Positions 42,954-51,034 of a stretch of DNA of 64,000 bases are shown in pieces (position 1 is the first letter of the stretch; each line of letters opens with the position of its first letter). Below the pieces are notes generated by a model. The model was not told the origin of the DNA. It was given only the letters and a program-made list of their open reading frames with translations, and did no database searches. This DNA comes from WSXY01 sp038325105 (GTDB lineage Bacteria; Actinomycetota; Coriobacteriia; Anaerosomatales; Anaerosomataceae): NCBI GenBank assembly GCA_038325105.1, contig JBBQIR010000002.1, positions 8,035 through 72,034 on the forward strand, written 5' to 3'. A program made the translations under genes and the position numbers.

Positions 42954-44654
42954 ATGGACACACATTCCGCACCCACACCTGAGAAGAGCGATTTCATCCG
43001 CGACATCGTGGCCGCCGACCTGCGCGAAGAGCGAGTCAGCGGGGTCGTCACGCGCTTCCCTCCGGAGCCGAACGGCTACCTCCACATCGGACACGCGAAG
43101 TCGATTTGTCTGAACTTCGGCATCGCCGCCGAGTTCTCGGGGCGCTGTCACCTCAGGTTCGACGACACCAATCCCGTCAAGGAGGAGCAGGAGTACATCG
43201 ACGCCATCAAGGCCGATGTGCGCTGGCTCGGTTTCGACTGGGGCGAGCACCTCTACTACGCGTCTGACTACTTCGAGCAGCTCTACGAGTGGGCGGCCTA
43301 CCTCATCGGCCAGGGCAAAGCGTACGTCGACGACCTTTCCGCCGAGGAGATCCGCGAGCACCGCGGCACGCTCACGGAACCCGGTCGCGAGAGCCCGTGG
43401 CGGAGCCGAACAGCCGAGGAGAACCTCGACTTGTTCGAGCGCATGCGCGCCGGTGAGTTCCCGGATGGTTCACGCGTCCTGCGCGCCAAGATCGACATGT
43501 CCTCGGGCAACATCAACTTCCGCGATCCGGTGATGTACCGGATCCTCCATGCCGCTCACCCGCGCACCGGCGACGCGTGGTGTATCTACCCGTCGTACGA
43601 CTTCGCCCACGGCCAGTCCGACGCTATAGAGGGCATCACGCACTCGATCTGCACCCTGGAGTTCCAGGACCACCGTCCCCTCTACGACTGGTTCGTGGAG
43701 AACCTGCCGGTGCCCTCGACCCCGCACCAGTACGAGTTCGCCCGCCTCAACCTCACGCACACGGTGCTCTCGAAGCGGGTGCTGCTCACGCTTGTGAAGG
43801 ACGGATACGTTCGCGGCTGGGACGACCCCCGCATGCCCACGCTCACCGGCATTCAGCGCCGAGGATTCCCCGCCGAAGGCATCCGCGACTTCGCGGCGAT
43901 GATCGGCGTCGCTCGCGCGGACAGCGTTGTCGAGATCGAGATGCTCGAGCACGCGGTGCGCAACGTTCTCAACCGCACGGCACTGCGGCGGTTCGCGGTC
44001 CTCGACCCGCTCAAGGTCGTCATCGAGAACTTCCCCGAGGACCAGGTCGAGGATATGGACGTCATGAACAATCCGGAGGACCCGTCGGCGGGTACACGGA
44101 AGGTTCCCTTCTCCCGCGAGCTGTGGATCGAGCGCGAGGACTTTATGGAGGAAGCGCCCAAGAAGTTCTTCCGCCTCGCTCCGGGCCGTGAGGTCCGCCT
44201 GCGCTCGGCGTACTTCGTCACCTGCAACGAGGTCGTCAAAGACGCCGACGGCACCATCCTCGAGCTCCGGTGCACGTACGATCCTGACACCCGCGGCGGC
44301 AGTGCGCCCGACGGTCGTCGGCCAAAGGGAACGCTTCACTGGCTCTCGGCTCCGCATGCGGTACCTGCCGAGGTTCGGCTCTACGACCATCTCTTCGCTA
44401 GTCCCTTCCCGGGTTCCGGCGGTCGCGACCTGTTCGAGGATCTCAACCCCGATTCCGAAACCGTAGTGCACGGGTGCCTGGTCGAGCCTGCTCTCGCAGA
44501 CGCCACGATCGGCGAAACCGTGCAATTCGAGAGGGTCGGCTATTTCTGTGTCGATCGGGAGTCGACGAGTGGCGCGCCAGTCTTCAACCGGACACTCACT
44601 CTCAAAGACACGTGGGCCAAGGTGCAGGCGCAAGGTCGCCAGAACACGGCTTGA
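42954..44654 (+). CDS. glnS: Glutaminyl-tRNA synthetase
   Basis: A 566-residue class I synthetase. PPEPNGYLHIGHAKS (HIGH motif, about 37-51), DDTNP, and VLSKR as KMSKS; the C-terminal anticodon-binding beta-barrels are complete to VFNRTLTLKD. Most Actinobacteria lack glnS and make Gln-tRNA through GatCAB, so its presence is noteworthy. Start: ATG at 42954; an ATG six codons earlier is possible. No SD; TATCCT lies eight bases upstream, so a very short leader is possible. Confidence 0.95.
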   Translation: MDTHSAPTPEKSDFIRDIVAADLREERVSGVVTRFPPEPNGYLHIGHAKSICLNFGIAAEFSGRCHLRFDDTNPVKEEQEYIDAIKADVRWLGFDWGEHLYYASDYFEQLYEWAAYLIGQGKAYVDDLSAEEIREHRGTLTEPGRESPWRSRTAEENLDLFERMRAGEFPDGSRVLRAKIDMSSGNINFRDPVMYRILHAAHPRTGDAWCIYPSYDFAHGQSDAIEGITHSICTLEFQDHRPLYDWFVENLPVPSTPHQYEFARLNLTHTVLSKRVLLTLVKDGYVRGWDDPRMPTLTGIQRRGFPAEGIRDFAAMIGVARADSVVEIEMLEHAVRNVLNRTALRRFAVLDPLKVVIENFPEDQVEDMDVMNNPEDPSAGTRKVPFSRELWIEREDFMEEAPKKFFRLAPGREVRLRSAYFVTCNEVVKDADGTILELRCTYDPDTRGGSAPDGRRPKGTLHWLSAPHAVPAEVRLYDHLFASPFPGSGGRDLFEDLNPDSETVVHGCLVEPALADATIGETVQFERVGYFCVDRESTSGAPVFNRTLTLKDTWAKVQAQGRQNTA

Positions 44655-44852
44655 ACTCGGGATACGGTCTTGGGGCGCCCTGTGCCCGGCTACGCCGTGC
44701 GACCTTGGACTACCCCTCGACTACCTGTGGCGTCGCCATCCTCGGTTCACCAGCGACCTCGCAGGAGCGGGTCTGAGGAATGCCTTGCTCCATGAAGGTG
44801 CCGATGCTCGGCGTCGTCGTACTGGTTGACGGACGGCGAGGACTGCGAGGAA

Positions 44853-44861
44853 TGCTAGTAT
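44853..44861 (+). promoter_or_regulatory. Putative extended -10 before the subtilase gene
   Basis: TGCTAGTAT (TGn plus TAGTAT at 44856-44861) 40 nt upstream of the GTG at 44901. A TTGACG lies too far upstream (24 bp) to be a normal -35. Confidence 0.4.
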
Positions 44862-44900
44862 CGGGATAAGCTCATTTCGTACCGGCAGGGGGCAATCGAC

Positions 44901-47306
44901 GTGGCGGATTCAAACCAGGGGTGGTACGTCGGGAAGAGCGGTTCCACGGTCCACAACGGACCCTACGCGTGGACAGATCTCGTTTCGTCCGCACGATCGG
45001 GAGATCTCGTTGCCGACGACCTCGTTTGGCACGAGTCATGGTCGGATTGGCGAGCCGTCGGCATGATCCCCGAGCTAGCGCCACAGCTGCAGCCCAGCGT
45101 ACAGCCAGCCGCGCCGCCGGTCACGCCGCAGTCTGCGCCCGTCCGTCCCCGTGGTCGCCGAGGGATCGTTTTGGGCCTGGCGGCAGCGGTCGTCGGCATC
45201 GCCGTCTTTGGCGGGCTGGCGTGGTGGCTTCTCGGCTCGGGTGGCGGAAGCGCGGGCAGCGGACCGAGTCTCGGCACCGCCGAGGCGAAGCTCCCCGACC
45301 GGGCTTCGCTCATCGAGACCGCCGAGTGGGGCGAGGTGCCCGCGAACCAGATCTGCGTGATGATGGCCGACGGTTCGCAGCGTTCGGACGCCGAGAAGGT
45401 CGCCAAAGCGGTAGGCGGAACGGTTGTCGGCGAGGTCGAGTTCGTGGCGCTCTATCAGATTGAGTTCCCCGGCACCACCGAGGCGGATCTTGCCTCGGCG
45501 ATGCAGAAAGCGGAGGCCGAGGCGGGCGTCGAGTCCGCATTCCCGAACCAGCAGGTCTACAGTGACGCCGAGATATGGGGAACACGCGTTGACCCGTACG
45601 ACGACCCGGTCTACGGCGCCGCTGCGGGTGAAGGGTACAAGGCAATCGGCGTTGCTCAGGCGTGGAAGTACATCAAGGGCGCCCAGGCGGACCTGAGCCC
45701 GGTCAGGGTCGGCGTCGTTGACGACGGCATCTACCTGCCCGGCGACGGGACGGAAAACGAGTTCGAAGGCGGCGGGGCCAAAGTCGAGTACCCCGATCCA
45801 TCCGCGGGCGAGCTAACCGCACCGGAGGTCTGGGAGGACGGCAGGACCAACCCGGCCGGCAGCCACGGCACCGGGGTCAGCACCATTATCGGCGCGGACC
45901 CCGACAACGGCGGCGCTACTGGCGTGGCAGGGCCGCTCGGCAGCAAGCTCACCATCTCGATGATCAACCACTATGGCGGCCAGTACGGCGACACGTTGAC
46001 GACACCCGACCCCGACGACCCCACGAAGTACGCGGCATCCGACGGGAACACGTACACAGAGGGTTCGCTCGTAGCGATCGCCAAGCAGATCAAGGACGGC
46101 GCAACGGTCATCAACTGCTCGTGGGGCAACTCGGACACGCATCCCGGCACCGTCGCCGTGTACAAACGCTTCTTCGAAAAGATGGCCGAAGAGCACCCCG
46201 GTGTGCTCTTCGTGTGCTCGGGTGGCAACGGCGGCAAGGTGATGGATGGCGCCAAGCGGATCCCGAGCGGCCTCAAGCTCCCCAACATGATCACCGTCGG
46301 TGCCCTCAATGCCGACGGAACGACTGCCAAGTACGCCGATAGAGCGAGCGAGAACTACGAAATCACGCTTGGCGCACCGGGGACCGGCGCGGTCGTCGGC
46401 CTCAAGGAGGATGGCGGCGCCGAGCGCCAGGACGGCTCGAGCTTTGCCGCGCCGCAGGTGGCTGCGGCCGCCGCCATCCTCAAGTCGATCAACCCGAAGC
46501 TCACCGCCGGCCAGATAAAGACGATAGTCGCCGAGACCGCGCGCCCCGGCGTGCCAAACACCTCCGGCGACCCAAAGGCCACCTCAAAGCTCGTCAACAC
46601 CAAGGAGATGGGCGCTGGGGTTCTTGCTGTCGATGAGGCTGTCCTGCGGGTCATCAACGACCTGCGCAAAGCCAAAGACCTCAAGCCGCTTACGGGCGAG
46701 CTTCTGGAGCAGATGGGCGTGGTCGATGCAGTTGCGATCACCGGTGAGACGGGCGAGTACACCGTGAAGGGCATCGTGAAGGCGGCCGCTGGCGGGGAGA
46801 CGAAGCTGTCAATCTCGGTCACCGGTGCGAATAACTCCATAGGGGGCAATGGTTCGCAGTCTGTCTCGGTGCCGGGCGAGGTGTCCTGGAGCGTGACGCT
46901 GCCCGAGGACAAGGGCACGATCAAGGTTACGCGTTCAGACAACGGTGCCGCGAGCATCATCACGATCGATCGTGGAGGGCTCGAAGGGACGTGGGAGTTC
47001 CCAGAGACGATGAAGATCGCAGGCGGCAGCGGGACGTTTCAGTCTGGTGCCATGATCAAGATGCCTATCGTTGCCGACGGTAAAGGCTACGCGATGGGAG
47101 GCTCGTGGACCGATACCACGGTGACCCTTGAGGGCGACAAGGTGAAGATCGTGCACCGGTATCCAGGGATTGATATCGGGATTTTTGCCGGAACGCCAGG
47201 CGGCACCTCCACGTACACGGGGACGCTCAGCGGCGATACGATCACGGGCACGTGCGTCGACACGTACAACGGGTCGTGGGAGTGGATTGCGACCCGGGTC
47301 GAGTAG
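44901..47306 (+). CDS. GYF_2 domain-TM-subtilisin-like (S8) serine protease
   Basis: An 801-residue fusion: an N-terminal GYF_2/DUF4339 domain (about 7-58, GWYVGKSG ... NGPY ... LVWHESWSDW), a Pro/Gln linker, one TM (about 89-111), an I9-like propeptide region (about 145-222) and a peptidase S8 domain with Asp274, His322 (GSHGTGVS), oxyanion Asn443 and Ser514 (GSSFAAP). After residue 580 come about 220 residues of beta-rich, Gly/Thr-rich sequence of unknown fold. Topology predicts GYF_2 in the cytoplasm and the protease outside. Start: GTG at 44901 after GGGGG. No obvious partner gene nearby. Confidence 0.85.
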   Translation: MADSNQGWYVGKSGSTVHNGPYAWTDLVSSARSGDLVADDLVWHESWSDWRAVGMIPELAPQLQPSVQPAAPPVTPQSAPVRPRGRRGIVLGLAAAVVGIAVFGGLAWWLLGSGGGSAGSGPSLGTAEAKLPDRASLIETAEWGEVPANQICVMMADGSQRSDAEKVAKAVGGTVVGEVEFVALYQIEFPGTTEADLASAMQKAEAEAGVESAFPNQQVYSDAEIWGTRVDPYDDPVYGAAAGEGYKAIGVAQAWKYIKGAQADLSPVRVGVVDDGIYLPGDGTENEFEGGGAKVEYPDPSAGELTAPEVWEDGRTNPAGSHGTGVSTIIGADPDNGGATGVAGPLGSKLTISMINHYGGQYGDTLTTPDPDDPTKYAASDGNTYTEGSLVAIAKQIKDGATVINCSWGNSDTHPGTVAVYKRFFEKMAEEHPGVLFVCSGGNGGKVMDGAKRIPSGLKLPNMITVGALNADGTTAKYADRASENYEITLGAPGTGAVVGLKEDGGAERQDGSSFAAPQVAAAAAILKSINPKLTAGQIKTIVAETARPGVPNTSGDPKATSKLVNTKEMGAGVLAVDEAVLRVINDLRKAKDLKPLTGELLEQMGVVDAVAITGETGEYTVKGIVKAAAGGETKLSISVTGANNSIGGNGSQSVSVPGEVSWSVTLPEDKGTIKVTRSDNGAASIITIDRGGLEGTWEFPETMKIAGGSGTFQSGAMIKMPIVADGKGYAMGGSWTDTTVTLEGDKVKIVHRYPGIDIGIFAGTPGGTSTYTGTLSGDTITGTCVDTYNGSWEWIATRVE

Positions 47307-47369
47307 ACACCGAGGACTCGCAGCACCAGTCCCGGCGGTCGCGCCAAACTCAGACCCGCTCCGCGACCT

Positions 47370-47377
47370 GCTACAAT
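47370..47377 (+). promoter_or_regulatory. Putative rnpB extended -10
   Basis: TG-C-TACAAT, with TACAAT at 47372-47377; transcription would start at about 47384, within one base of the RNase P RNA P1 stem. Confidence 0.55.
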
Positions 47378-47382
47378 CATGC

Positions 47383-47737
47383 GCGGTGGAGTGGGCCGGA
47401 CGGCCGCGCGTCTCCTTGTGGGGCGTGAGGAAAGTCCGGACTCCGATGGGCAGGGTGCCTGCTAACGGCAGGGCGCGGTGACGCGACGGAAAGTGCCACA
47501 GAAAAGAAAACTCCCCCGTCTTCGGACGGAGGAAAAGCTGAAACGGTGCGGTAAGAGCGCACCAGCGTCACGGTAACGTGACGGCTTGGCAAACCCCACC
47601 CGGAGCAAGGGCAAATAGGAGCGATTAAGGCTGGCCCGGCCGGCGCTCGGGTATGCCCGCGTGAGGCCGTCGGCGACGGCGGTCCCAGATAGATGGTCGT
47701 CAACTACAGAATCCGGCTTACAGGCCCACTCCACCGC
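47383..47737 (+). ncRNA. rnpB: RNase P RNA, bacterial class A
   Basis: About 355 nt. The conserved core GAGGAAAGTCCGGACTCC is at about 47427-47444, GGCAAACCCC at about 47588-47597, and the 3' core CAGATAGATGG ... ACAGAATCCGGCTTA at about 47687-47720. The terminal P1 stem GCGGTGGAGTGGGCC (47383-47397) pairs with 47723-47737. It is the catalytic RNA for tRNA 5' maturation. Its last paired base touches the stop codon of the convergent chelatase gene. Confidence 0.95.
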
Positions 47738-49702
47738 CTACACGCTGCGTACGCGCTCCCGGACCGTCTCGGTGAGCGTGCTCGCGTCAAAAGCCGCCAG
47801 TCGGACGTACTCCCCGCCCGCCGTGCGTGCGATCTCGCGCGCTGCGCTCCCGCCGCCGGGGACTCCCGTTGTATCGATGACGATGGTGTTGATCTGCGCC
47901 TCTTTGATGCGCCGTGCCGCCGTCTTGGCGTCATCGCTACCAAGCCCGCCGTTGATCCCGACGTTACCCTTGCCATCGGTCACGAGGACCAGCCACGGGA
48001 TGACGTCGTCGTTGCGACGCGCTTCGGTCTCAAGGACTTCAAGGGAGCGCACGAGTCCGTGAGCAAGCGGTGTCGCACCGCCCGTCGGCAGAGCGCGCAG
48101 CTTGAGTTGCGCGAGTTCAACGCTTGCGGTCGGTGCGAGAACGACTTCGGCGGTCTCCCCGCGAAACGCGACAACGCCAACGCGGTCGCGGCGCTGGTAG
48201 GCGTCGACAAGCAACTCGAGTACGGCCGCCTTCGCGGCGTCCATGCGGTTTGCCGCACCCATGGAGCCGCTGGCGTCGACACAGAAGACGATCGAGGCAC
48301 CGACGCGCCGGCGGCGGACCTTATTGCGAAGGTCAGACGGCTCCAGTGCAATCGCCATGTCGCTAGTGCGTGAGTTCTGGAACGGTGCGGCTGCCCGGAT
48401 GGTCGCGTCGAACGCGATGTCCCGCTGTGCGCCGGGTTTGAGCGGCTCGGACCGGACGTACCGGCCCGAACGGTCATCGGAGGTTGTCTCCTGGCGCTTA
48501 CCACCATACGAGCGGCGCACCCGGTCGATTTCGAGCGACAAACGGGACGGGACATCATCTGGCGTTCCGGACTGCCCGACCTGCTCGGCCGCCACGCGAA
48601 CGCCCCGAACCACGGCCTCGCCGTCGCCGAGACCGGGATCCGTGCTGCCGCCCGACGATTCCGGCGGGTTCTCCCCCGACGCACCAGCAGCGGACAGCGC
48701 GCTCTGGAGCCGGTCTTCGTCGAAGCGTTCATCGGTGAATGGGGTACGGCGCATGCGATGCGCAAGCACCATCGGGGCAACCATTCGGATATGAGCCGAG
48801 GTGACCTCGTTCGATCCCTCGAGAAGTGCAAACGCCGTTGCCGCTCGGGCCATGACGAGATCCGCGCGGTGGCCGTCGACACCCATCGACGAACAGACTG
48901 ACGCGATCAGAAACAGGAGATCATCGTCGAGCTCCAGGTCCGGCAATCGCTTCTGTGCGGACTCGAGCTTCTGCCGCAGTGAGTTCTCATCGGCGCTCCA
49001 CTGGCGGGCGAACCCTTCCGGATCGTCCTCGAAACCGCGGCGGCGGCGCATGACTTCAACGCGCTCGGCAGGATCATCGATTCCTTCGACGTCGACGCAC
49101 AGCCCGAAGCGGTCGAGGAGCTGCGGGCGCAACTCACCTTCCTCGGGATTCATGGTGCCGACGAGGATGAAGCTTGCCGGATGCGCGTGGCGCACACCCT
49201 CACGCTCAACGACGTTGACGCCGCTTGCCGCAGAATCGAGTAGCGAATCAACAAGGTGGTCCTCGAGGAGATTGACCTCGTCGACGTAGAGAATGCCACG
49301 GTTGGCCTCGGCGAGCAGGCCGGGCTCGTAGCGGCGCTCGCCGCTCTTAAGCGCGTGCTCCAAGTCGAGCGTCCCGACAACGCGGTCCTCGGTCGCCGAT
49401 ACGGGCAGATTGACGAGCCGAGGGCGGCGCCGTGAGGCTGCGGGGTCCGTAATGGCCGAGCACTCGGCGCACATGGCCCGGCGATCGTTCGGATCGCATC
49501 CGTAGACGCACGCGGTGACCACGTTGATTTCCGGCAGCACGTCGGCAAGCGCGCGGACAGCAGTGGATTTCGCGGTGCCCTTCTGGCCCCGAACGAGTAC
49601 TCCCCCGACGCGCGGGTCGACCGCATTGATCAGCAGTGCCGTCTTCAGGGTGTGCTGTCCCACGACAGCGCTGAATGGGAACTTCCGGCGGTCTGCGTTC
49701 AC
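47738..49702 (-). CDS. Fused BchI/BchD-type (Mg/Co chelatase family) AAA ATPase-VWA protein
   Basis: A 654-residue protein with a ChlI-like AAA+ domain (Walker A RGQKGTAKSTAVRAL at about 38-52; GILYVDEVNLLEDHL; GTMNPEEGEL sensor), an acidic/Ser-Gly linker (about 325-380) and a VWA domain with MIDAS DASGSM at about 475-480. A cysteine cluster (CVYGCDPN ... CAEC) sits after Walker A. Such fusions power metal insertion with a BchH/CobN subunit, which is absent here. GTG at 49702 has AGAGG upstream at normal spacing; GTG at 49708 is too close to it. Confidence 0.88.
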   Translation of the reverse strand: MNADRRKFPFSAVVGQHTLKTALLINAVDPRVGGVLVRGQKGTAKSTAVRALADVLPEINVVTACVYGCDPNDRRAMCAECSAITDPAASRRRPRLVNLPVSATEDRVVGTLDLEHALKSGERRYEPGLLAEANRGILYVDEVNLLEDHLVDSLLDSAASGVNVVEREGVRHAHPASFILVGTMNPEEGELRPQLLDRFGLCVDVEGIDDPAERVEVMRRRRGFEDDPEGFARQWSADENSLRQKLESAQKRLPDLELDDDLLFLIASVCSSMGVDGHRADLVMARAATAFALLEGSNEVTSAHIRMVAPMVLAHRMRRTPFTDERFDEDRLQSALSAAGASGENPPESSGGSTDPGLGDGEAVVRGVRVAAEQVGQSGTPDDVPSRLSLEIDRVRRSYGGKRQETTSDDRSGRYVRSEPLKPGAQRDIAFDATIRAAAPFQNSRTSDMAIALEPSDLRNKVRRRRVGASIVFCVDASGSMGAANRMDAAKAAVLELLVDAYQRRDRVGVVAFRGETAEVVLAPTASVELAQLKLRALPTGGATPLAHGLVRSLEVLETEARRNDDVIPWLVLVTDGKGNVGINGGLGSDDAKTAARRIKEAQINTIVIDTTGVPGGGSAAREIARTAGGEYVRLAAFDASTLTETVRERVRSV

Positions 49703-49720
49703 CCGCACCCCTCTGCAACA

Positions 49721-49758
49721 GAAAACGACCTGCCTACACTATATGGTAGGCAGGTCGT
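49721..49758 (-). terminator. Strong intrinsic terminator
   Basis: Perfect 13-bp stem (ACGACCTGCCTAC/GTAGGCAGGTCGT) with an 8-nt loop followed by TTTTC on the minus strand. It ends the 49781-50866 transcript just before the chelatase gene. Confidence 0.85.
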
Positions 49759-49780
49759 ATCTGTCACCAATATTTTGTGG

Positions 49781-50866
49781 TTAGAGCGCTTTCCACTGGA
49801 ATGAGCCACATTCCGCCGGCGTGCTCTCGTTGACCTTGGGGCACGTGTTCGAGTAGATGCAGTCCGCGCACGTGTAATCGGCAAGGGACAGATCGCCTGC
49901 CGGCTCGTAGACGGTCGTCGGCGCTTCGGGCGCCAAAGGTGCGTCCGCGTAGTCGCCCATGATGACCGGTTGCGGTGAGAACGGGTCCTCACCGGCCGAC
50001 TGGTTGGCGATAAGCGAGTCGTCGGCGAGAAGTACAGGCTGGGGCTCCACCACGACTTCAGGCTCGGATTCGATGATGACTTCGGGTTCCGGCTCCGGTG
50101 CGGATAGCGACGCCGGCTCGGTCGGCAGCTCGTACGCGGGCTCGGTGACGGCCGCGACTTCCACCGCGTCGACGTTCATCCACGGCCAGGTACCGTCATC
50201 ACTCACTGCCTCTTCAGCGACAACCGCCTCCTCAGCCTCGGCTGGCGCCTGCTCCACACCTGACGGCTCCTCGGTGTAGCTGAGCGACGCAATGACTGCC
50301 GAGAGATCATCGGCAATCGCAGCAGGCGCGGCCTCCTGGGACTCGGGAATCGGATTGGACTCCTCCGGCTCCTGTGTCGGAGCGGACTCCGAAAGAGGCT
50401 CATCGTCGCCAAGAATCGGCGGCATCGGAGCGACGTCGTCTTCAGGCAGGACGGCAAAACCAACGGACTCCGGGGGCACGATGCCTTCAGCAGCCATACT
50501 GCTCGTCGCACGCTCAAGCGCGGCCGTCAGTGCATCGTCAGCACCAAGGGAGTCGACAGCTGCGGCCACTTCCTCGATTGCAGCGTCGGCCGATATGTCT
50601 TCGCCGATGTCCGTCTCTGGGGTCTCCCAGACACCAGCAGCCGCATCATCTGAGGCGGGCGCTGTTACGGGCATGCCGACGAGAACGACCGGTGCGGCAG
50701 CACCGAGGTCGGCGATGTACACGTCCACAGTGTCGACGTTGATACCGCCGGAGAGCGCAACCGATTGCACCGCTCTCGCCGCGAGGTCTCTCGTGTCGAA
50801 CACTTCCGTACTGAGAAGGGTCAGCGACAGGTCATCGCGACTCCGACCAACCAGGAAGAACGGCAT
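49781..50866 (-). CDS. Acidic low-complexity protein with C-terminal four-cysteine motif
   Basis: A 361-residue protein of unknown function. Residues 1-65 form a small folded domain (FFLVGRSRDDLSLTLLS ... DVYIADLG). Residues about 66-325 are disordered, rich in Glu, Ala, Pro, Ser and Asp. The last 30 residues contain C-x2-C-x5-C-P-x8-C-G-S-F-x-W (CADCIYSNTCPK ... ECGSFQW), a possible zinc or Fe-S site. No signal peptide or TM. ATG at 50866 six bases after AGGAG; own terminator follows. I do not recognise the family. Confidence 0.7.
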   Translation of the reverse strand: MPFFLVGRSRDDLSLTLLSTEVFDTRDLAARAVQSVALSGGINVDTVDVYIADLGAAAPVVLVGMPVTAPASDDAAAGVWETPETDIGEDISADAAIEEVAAAVDSLGADDALTAALERATSSMAAEGIVPPESVGFAVLPEDDVAPMPPILGDDEPLSESAPTQEPEESNPIPESQEAAPAAIADDLSAVIASLSYTEEPSGVEQAPAEAEEAVVAEEAVSDDGTWPWMNVDAVEVAAVTEPAYELPTEPASLSAPEPEPEVIIESEPEVVVEPQPVLLADDSLIANQSAGEDPFSPQPVIMGDYADAPLAPEAPTTVYEPAGDLSLADYTCADCIYSNTCPKVNESTPAECGSFQWKAL

Positions 50867-51034
50867 TTGTTGCTCCTTACTTGGGCGATTGTGCGCAGAG
50901 GCGCACTCTCATTTATCCCCATGCTACGGTGACTGTCCGTGACGGGCAACACATGGAGCCGTTTCCGTTGCGTATGATACGATTCGTTCATCTGCGAACG
51001 CCCTTCTCGGGACTACGAGAGACAGTTGCTGCCG

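Noticed and set aside
44779..44868. A 29-codon frame with TGAGGA just upstream, between glnS and the subtilase gene
   Set aside because: Too short, no conserved feature, and it overlaps the likely promoter of the subtilase gene.
47307..47380. Possible terminator after the subtilase gene
   Set aside because: No stable hairpin with a T-run was found in the 74 nt before rnpB; read-through into rnpB cannot be excluded.
50993..51008. CGTTC...GAACG dyad near the DnaQ fusion, considered as a LexA site
   Set aside because: The half-sites are in the opposite order to the CGAACN4GTTCG box and the spacing is different.
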